A stretch of DNA of 46,295 nucleotides. Origin: JAXMBN01 sp046349875. Its GTDB lineage: Bacteria; Planctomycetota; Planctomycetia; Pirellulales; Pirellulaceae. The stretch covers positions 1 to 46,295 of the forward strand of contig JAXMBN010000042.1 of NCBI GenBank assembly GCA_046349875.1, read 5' to 3'. Each line of letters begins with the position of its first letter. The first letter of the stretch is position 1. Positions 41,564-46,295 of this stretch are shown one piece after another. The notes beneath the pieces were generated by a model that was not told where the DNA came from, made no database searches, and worked only from the letters and a program-made list of their open reading frames with translations. The translations under genes and the position numbers were made by a program.

Positions 41564-43042
41564 ATGGAAATCCGAAAGATTTGGGGGGCATGGATGGGAA
41601 TATTCGCATGGCTATTCCTGGCGAATTTTGCCCCAGGTGAGACGGACAACAATGTCGCGAAACCCAACATTATTTTCTTCTTTGCTGATGATCTTGGATG
41701 GACCGATTTAGGATGCTTTGGAAGTTCCTTCTACGAGACACCTCATCTCGACCGAATGGCCAAAGAAGGTGCTCGGCTAACTCAAGCCTATGCGTCTTGC
41801 CCGGTATGTTCGCCAACCCGCGCCAGCATCCTCACCGGACTTTGGCCGCAGCGTACTGGGATCACCGACTACATCGGGGCTCTTCAACCAACCAAGTGGA
41901 AACGCAATACAAAATTGCTGCCCGCGCCCTATCGAGATCGATTGGAGCATTCCTTTGTATCGATGGCCGAGGTCGTAAAGGCAAATGGGTATCAAACCTT
42001 CTTCGCTGGAAAATGGCATTTGGGACCACAAGGATTTTGGCCCGAAGATCAGGGGTTCGATGTCAATCGAGGTGGAATTGATCGAGGTGGACCCTACGGC
42101 GGCAATAAGTACTTTTCACCGTATGAGAATCCACGTTTGACGGATGGCCCTCCTGGCGAACACCTGCCAGATCGCTTGGCTCAAGAAGCGTGTTCGTTTA
42201 TGGAACAACATCGATCGTCCCCTTTTCTGATCTACTTTCCATTTTATTCAGTGCATACACCCTTGATGGCGCGACCTGACCTTCAAGCCAAGTATGAAGA
42301 GAAAGCGAAACGCCTAGGTACCGAAGTCGAATGGGGAGTCGAAGGGCAACGCAAAGTAAGGCATACACAGAATCATGCTGTGTATGCAGGTATGGTTGAA
42401 GCGATGGATCAAGCAGTTGGAAGAGTCTTATCACAACTCGAACATCTTGGATTGAAAGAGAATACGCTCGTTGTTTTTACTTCCGACAATGGTGGCCTGT
42501 CCACAAGTGAAGGGCATCCAACTTCCAATCTTCCTCTTCGTGGAGGCAAGGGTTGGCTTTATGAAGGTGGTATCCGTGTTCCAACTCTCATGCGTTGGCC
42601 GAACCACATTCCACCAAACACCGTTTGTACCGTTCCTGTTGCGAGCCCCGATTGGTTACCGACGATTGCCGCTGCATGCACCATTGAATCGACTACGGAT
42701 ATCGTTTGGGATGGCGTCAACCTTCTTCCAACGGTTTGCGAGCAAAGCAGGCTTCCCGATCGCAATCTCTATTGGCACTATCCCCACTACGGAAATCAGG
42801 GAGGTCGGCCCGGAGGTGCTATTCGAAGCGGACCGTGGAAGTTGATTGAATGGTATGACGATGGTTCCCACGAACTTTTTGATATTGAGAAAGATATCGG
42901 AGAACGAAATGACCTTGGTCGCGAAAATGCTCGTCGTGTTCAAGACATGGCAAAAGAACTTGATGGATGGCGGCAACGTGTGGGGGCGATCATGCCGACG
43001 ATCAATGAACAATACAACGCCAACAAAAAAGAGGAACGCTAA
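41564..43042 (+). CDS. Secreted sulfatase (formylglycine type)
   Basis: A 492-residue exported sulfatase from the ATG at 41564. AGGAA lies 7 nt upstream and the product then has a signal peptide (IRKIWGAWMGIFAWLFLANF, cut near APGE); the frame extends further upstream without support. Catalytic Cys82 lies in CSPTRASILTGLWPQRTGIT, the C-x-P-x-R motif that an FGE enzyme turns into formylglycine. The metal ligands are in IIFFFADDLGWTDLGCFGS and FTSDNGG, with the GKWHLG lysine also present. It releases sulfate from a carbohydrate or other ester in the periplasm; the polymer cannot be told. No activating FGE gene is in the window, and it is not clustered with other sulfatases. The family is strongly expanded in planctomycetes. 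Confidence 0.95.
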   Translation: MEIRKIWGAWMGIFAWLFLANFAPGETDNNVAKPNIIFFFADDLGWTDLGCFGSSFYETPHLDRMAKEGARLTQAYASCPVCSPTRASILTGLWPQRTGITDYIGALQPTKWKRNTKLLPAPYRDRLEHSFVSMAEVVKANGYQTFFAGKWHLGPQGFWPEDQGFDVNRGGIDRGGPYGGNKYFSPYENPRLTDGPPGEHLPDRLAQEACSFMEQHRSSPFLIYFPFYSVHTPLMARPDLQAKYEEKAKRLGTEVEWGVEGQRKVRHTQNHAVYAGMVEAMDQAVGRVLSQLEHLGLKENTLVVFTSDNGGLSTSEGHPTSNLPLRGGKGWLYEGGIRVPTLMRWPNHIPPNTVCTVPVASPDWLPTIAAACTIESTTDIVWDGVNLLPTVCEQSRLPDRNLYWHYPHYGNQGGRPGGAIRSGPWKLIEWYDDGSHELFDIEKDIGERNDLGRENARRVQDMAKELDGWRQRVGAIMPTINEQYNANKKEER

Positions 43043-43091
43043 TACGGCGTGATCTCAAAAGTCGAAGCGTGTTGCACCATGGCGGTCAAGA

Positions 43092-44318
43092 TTAGTTGAT
43101 CCAAAGCACGCTTCGGAACTGATCCGCTGAGAGGCGAACGCACAATGAATCATTGGCGATCGAAGGTTGCATGATGCGACGAGGCGAATGGCGCAAGTCG
43201 ACAATCTCATGCGAACGATCCATGCGAATGACGGGGTTCAGCACATCTTCCCGATTGCTTCGCAGTACCGTAGCTGTCGTCATATCGTCTAGCTCAACCT
43301 GAGTTCCGACTGGATACATCGACGAGCAGCTCATCAGTGCGCTCATGCACTGTCGATCGAAATGGCCTTCGCGAGTATGGTAGAGCAGATAGGCCATCGC
43401 ATCGGCAGGAGCAATGCTTCGGCCTATGATCTCTTCACTCATCGTATTGCCATCGTCGACTTGCGTGAGCGTGATAAAGGCATCGGCCAAATTGAGAATA
43501 CGACTGAGCGGGTCTTGCTTGGCCATCAACAGGCCGAGTGGAAAGCCACTCCCATCGATTTGTTCATGAACTTGAGTAACCAAGATGCGTACGCTTGGCG
43601 GCAATGCCTCCATGCATGCCAAGATCTCGGCGCTATGCAACGGATGATTGCGGTACACTTCGCGCGAGGAAGTCCCTCGATAGACCCTTCCTCGAAATGC
43701 CTCTGCAAGAGATTCGTAGAGAGCCAAGTCGTGGAATAAGCCGGCGAGTGAAACATGTTTCGCTCGTTTGACATCGACCTGCATGGTGCGAGCGATCAAC
43801 GTGCTAAGAATGGAGAGCTTGACCGAGCGTTTGGCGAGCCTTTGGTCGGCCGTCATTCCCGTTTCTTGTCGTTGCAACGAATCGAGGACGACTGCCGGAT
43901 CAGCCTTCATCTCTTTCAAGTATGTGTCGAAGACCTCGTTGATCTTGTCGAGGTTGGGATCGCGCTTCGAGCGTATCATCTCAACCGAATCTTCTACCAA
44001 GCCTGACGCTTCCTCAAAGCGTTGTTTGAGTCTCGCTTGAGCTGCTGCATCGTAAGGTGCGGTCGCGTCCACTTCCGGTATCGAGTCGATATCCCCTAGC
44101 CACTGAGAGGGATCGAAAGTCGAAACAGGCGGAGGAACCGTGGAGGCTGCCGCGTTTTGAAGCAACCGAACTCGGTTCGAGATTTGAGCAATTTGTTCGG
44201 GACTTAGGTGGGTCCCGGCAGCGTAGAGAAGTTTGCCCTGCGAATCAAACAGATCGAACTCTAATGGAGATCGAATCTCGAGAGGTGCTGGATTCTCCTT
44301 TGCTTTCTTATCGTCCAC
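43092..44318 (-). CDS. HD-GYP-like phosphodiesterase-fold protein, motifs altered
   Basis: A 408-residue protein. The N-terminal ~100 residues include FDLFDSQGKLLYAAGTHLS, a small domain often found ahead of HD-GYP domains in such proteins. The C-terminal domain resembles HD-GYP cyclic-di-GMP phosphodiesterases: HVSLAGLFHDLALYESLAEA (HD at ~196-197), HPLHSAEILACMEALPPSVR, VHEQIDGSGFPLGLL and DPLSRILNLADAFITLT. The key signatures are altered: HDIGK is HDLAL, HHExxDGxGYP is VHEQIDGSGFP. Metal-binding residues are partly kept, so catalysis is doubtful; binding of a nucleotide or a protein role is possible. It is read from a GTG start. Confidence 0.82.
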   Translation of the reverse strand: MDDKKAKENPAPLEIRSPLEFDLFDSQGKLLYAAGTHLSPEQIAQISNRVRLLQNAAASTVPPPVSTFDPSQWLGDIDSIPEVDATAPYDAAAQARLKQRFEEASGLVEDSVEMIRSKRDPNLDKINEVFDTYLKEMKADPAVVLDSLQRQETGMTADQRLAKRSVKLSILSTLIARTMQVDVKRAKHVSLAGLFHDLALYESLAEAFRGRVYRGTSSREVYRNHPLHSAEILACMEALPPSVRILVTQVHEQIDGSGFPLGLLMAKQDPLSRILNLADAFITLTQVDDGNTMSEEIIGRSIAPADAMAYLLYHTREGHFDRQCMSALMSCSSMYPVGTQVELDDMTTATVLRSNREDVLNPVIRMDRSHEIVDLRHSPRRIMQPSIANDSLCVRLSADQFRSVLWIN

Positions 44319-44518
44319 GGTGTGAGACCATTGAGAATAGAAGAGAGAAGACCGCTGGATCGAATCACCATACCATCACGGGAATCTCAGTTGGTCTAAG
44401 AAATCGCCGCTTTTCCTGTTTGTGGGTGAGTGTTTTTAATCTTCTTTGATCGAATCCGTAAATGGAGGGATCGGTTTAGACCGATTGCCCGAACCTTCAT
44501 TTGCAATTCAATCCTGTA

Positions 44519-45004
44519 TTAGAACAATGCAGGAAAACCGAGTTCGCGCCGACAACTCGAAAGTTGGGAAAGGTGAAACCCAAAATGGTTAGTCAAAAGC
44601 AACGTCGTCAGATGGCCGACGGTTTGGACAGGTGTTCCCTCGAAGAGTCCAATGCCATGTGGCTTCGCATAAACCTCTGCGGGACTTGAGCCAATTTGCG
44701 ATTGAAAGTCTCGATAGTTCTGAAGCGTTGCAGCGAGTAGAGGAGCTTTCGAAAGTTCATGCGACGCAACGATGGCATCCATCGATCCAGGACCAAACAT
44801 CGGAATCCACTCTGGGTGGGTTACCTTGCCCCCTAGAAAGCTCAGTCCCAGTTCGGCCACAATCGCTAAATGTCCGAGAATCCATGCCGGCGAATGTCCG
44901 TGCCCTGCGCCATGGAGAAACCAGCGGTCCTCGGAAAGGTCGTGCACGACTTTTTCGAGCAATCCCAACTGAAAGCGGTTGATTGCCAATTCATTTTCAA
45001 ACAT
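44519..45004 (-). CDS. DinB-like (DfsB) four-helix protein
   Basis: A 161-residue protein with the layout of the DinB/YfiT superfamily: an N-terminal helix NRFQLGLLEKVVHDLSEDRW, the first metal histidine in PAWILGHLAIVAELGLSF (His45), and the C-terminal helix with a pair of histidines in LTTLLLTNHFGFHLSQLSSC. Proteins of this fold often bind a divalent metal and act as thiol transferases or damage-induced proteins. Specificity is unknown. The gene is isolated, with ~200 bp to the HD-GYP start downstream and ~245 bp to the divergent SGNH gene. A small hairpin (ATCGGT-TTAG-ACCGAT, 44470-44485) lies after its stop. Confidence 0.78.
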   Translation of the reverse strand: MFENELAINRFQLGLLEKVVHDLSEDRWFLHGAGHGHSPAWILGHLAIVAELGLSFLGGKVTHPEWIPMFGPGSMDAIVASHELSKAPLLAATLQNYRDFQSQIGSSPAEVYAKPHGIGLFEGTPVQTVGHLTTLLLTNHFGFHLSQLSSCRRELGFPALF

Positions 45005-45249
45005 TTTGCAGCTCCACGGATCGTGCGCCTCTGTACTTTCGACATCCTCTGATTTGAAAAATCGAGTGTATCGTAGAGCTGGATGCGTGCAATGGAAATC
45101 ATTTCAAAACGAGCCTTAGGTGGATTATGCTCGCATTCGAATGACTACAATGTAAAATTCATCCCACCTTTAGGTTTTTAGGTTTGCGACGCTCTGGGGG
45201 AAACCCGAGAGCTTCCAAATCTCCTCTCTCGCCTTTTTGAGGAGTCGTC

Positions 45250-46295
45250 ATGCTGGTCGAGAAGTATCGATATGCACTCTTGGTATCGAGTTTGTCCGTT
45301 CTGCTCACCCCAGGATTTCATGCAAAGGTTTATGGGCAAAACGACAAAGATGCCATGAAAACTGCGGAAGAGTTTTTGAAGGTCCCGCCACGTCCGAAGC
45401 GCCCTGATCTACCTCCCAGCAGTTTGCCCCTAAAATTCAATGCTCAAGAGCGAATTGCGTTCATCGGAAATTCGACGGCCGAGCGTATGAATCTCTTTGG
45501 CCATTTTGAAACGGCCTTGCACCTACGTTTTGCGAATCTCAAATTGGTCGTCCGCAATTTCGCTCGACCAGCCGATGAGGTCGGAAATCGCCAACGCTCC
45601 AATGATTACACCAAACTCGATGATCCAGTAAAAGCATTTGGAGCAGATACCTATTTCTGCTTCTTTGGATTCAATGAGTCCTTTGCAGGACCGAGCGGCA
45701 TTGAAAAGTTCAAAGCCGACTACGAAGGGATGCTCGATGAATATGCAAAGCGTTATCCACGAGATGATTCTGGTGCGAGTCCTCGATTTGTACTCGTATC
45801 TCCCATAGCCGTTGAATCAACGGCCGATCCGCTTCTTCCAAACGCAGCCGAGCAGCAAGCAAATCTCGTTCTCTATCGAGATGCCATCAAGGCAGTTGCC
45901 GAAAAGCGAAAGCTCGCGTTTGTTGATATCCTCGAAGCAACGCGAGCCAAGTTTGAAGAGAAGCCGGGCATGCAGCATACCATCAACGGTGTGCACGTGA
46001 ATGAAGCAGGCGACAAAGTTGTAAGCCAAGCGTTGGAACAACAACTTTTCCAAAGTGGATCGTCGACCACGGATGCCGCTAAGGTGGCGCTCATCCGCAA
46101 GGCGGTGAACGATAAGTCGTGGGTTCACTTGCAAGACTACCGAATGCTCAATGGATGGTATGTCTATGGAGGTCGTCGTACTTGGGACACCGAGACTTTT
46201 CCTCGCGAATACATCAAGATTCGCAACATGGCAGCTGGTCGCGACCAAGCCATTTGGGATATCGCCCTTGGAAAAATTTCCAAGTATGAACCGAA
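45250..46295 (+). CDS. SGNH/GDSL-hydrolase-like secreted protein, 3'-truncated
   Basis: At least 348 codons from the ATG at 45250, open to the end of the window. GAGGAG lies 5-10 nt upstream. The N-terminus (YRYALLVSSLSVLLTPGFHA, then KVYG) is a signal peptide. The mature part begins an SGNH-like domain: ERIAFIGNSTAERMNLFGHF, then DTYFCFFGFNESFAGPSG and a terminal HTINGVHVNEAGDKV with the block V His. The Ser of GDS is replaced in context by the GNST motif, and an Asn-containing GFNES fits block III. This domain is often the N-terminal part of large planctomycete secreted proteins with a membrane-bound dehydrogenase domain and a CxxCH haem-binding part. The last visible residues lie outside the domain (NGWYVYGGRRTWDTETFP). 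Confidence 0.8.
   Translation, partial: MLVEKYRYALLVSSLSVLLTPGFHAKVYGQNDKDAMKTAEEFLKVPPRPKRPDLPPSSLPLKFNAQERIAFIGNSTAERMNLFGHFETALHLRFANLKLVVRNFARPADEVGNRQRSNDYTKLDDPVKAFGADTYFCFFGFNESFAGPSGIEKFKADYEGMLDEYAKRYPRDDSGASPRFVLVSPIAVESTADPLLPNAAEQQANLVLYRDAIKAVAEKRKLAFVDILEATRAKFEEKPGMQHTINGVHVNEAGDKVVSQALEQQLFQSGSSTTDAAKVALIRKAVNDKSWVHLQDYRMLNGWYVYGGRRTWDTETFPREYIKIRNMAAGRDQAIWDIALGKISKYEP

Overview
The window reads as a chromosomal segment of a planctomycete, most likely from the Pirellulales. This rests on several signs. There is a secreted Cys-type sulfatase, a secreted PQQ-like propeller protein, and the start of an SGNH-type protein of the kind common in planctomycetes. An orphan ECF sigma factor has the planctomycete style. 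Three lineage-restricted secreted proteins sit together, genes are loosely packed, GTG/TTG starts are frequent, Shine-Dalgarno sites are uneven, and G+C looks moderate. This placement is inference from gene families; no rRNA or tRNA gene was seen.

Layout. 1-7.1 kb: a 5'-truncated membrane protein, an ABC ATPase, a repeat-rich gap (dispersed IR/DR copies plus a MITE-like element), a coiled-coil exported protein (minus), a small secreted protein and a rhomboid protease. 7.1-15 kb: alaS, a second cluster of the same dispersed repeat, then gatA-gatB-murJ on the minus strand. 15-17.3 kb: a two-gene unit of a GT2 glycosyltransferase and an FAD-dependent oxidoreductase. 17.3-22 kb: a secreted protein (minus), a structured leader, then three envelope genes (two paralogous secreted proteins and a lipoprotein with a DUF11-like end). 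22.2-23.4 kb: a decayed ADP-ribosylglycohydrolase-family gene.

23.5-33.4 kb is the housekeeping core, all on the plus strand: nusA, infB (broken in this sequence by two compensating single-base indels, probably sequence error), rbfA, a HhH-GPD-like protein with a histone-H1-like Lys/Ala/Pro tail, yebC, hisD, hisC and hisB. The last three are joined by TAATG stop/start overlaps. 33.4-34.9 kb is a dead REP-associated (Y1-type) transposase gene inside a 1.5 kb unit bounded by 22-bp inverted repeats.

34.9-46.3 kb: an ECF sigma factor, a CinA-C amidase-like gene (minus), a NagB/PIG-L fusion, a bidirectional terminator, a PQQ propeller protein, trpD and a DUF6580-like membrane protein (all minus), a sulfatase (plus), a degenerate HD-GYP protein and a DinB-like protein (minus), and the 5' part of an SGNH-hydrolase-like secreted protein that runs off the end.

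No CRISPR array, prophage or obvious defence island was seen. The items most worth a second look are the HhH-GPD/H1-tail fusion in the translation operon, the envelope trio with its structured leader, the DraG-like pseudogene whose active-site motifs are gone, and the repeat/RAYT material.
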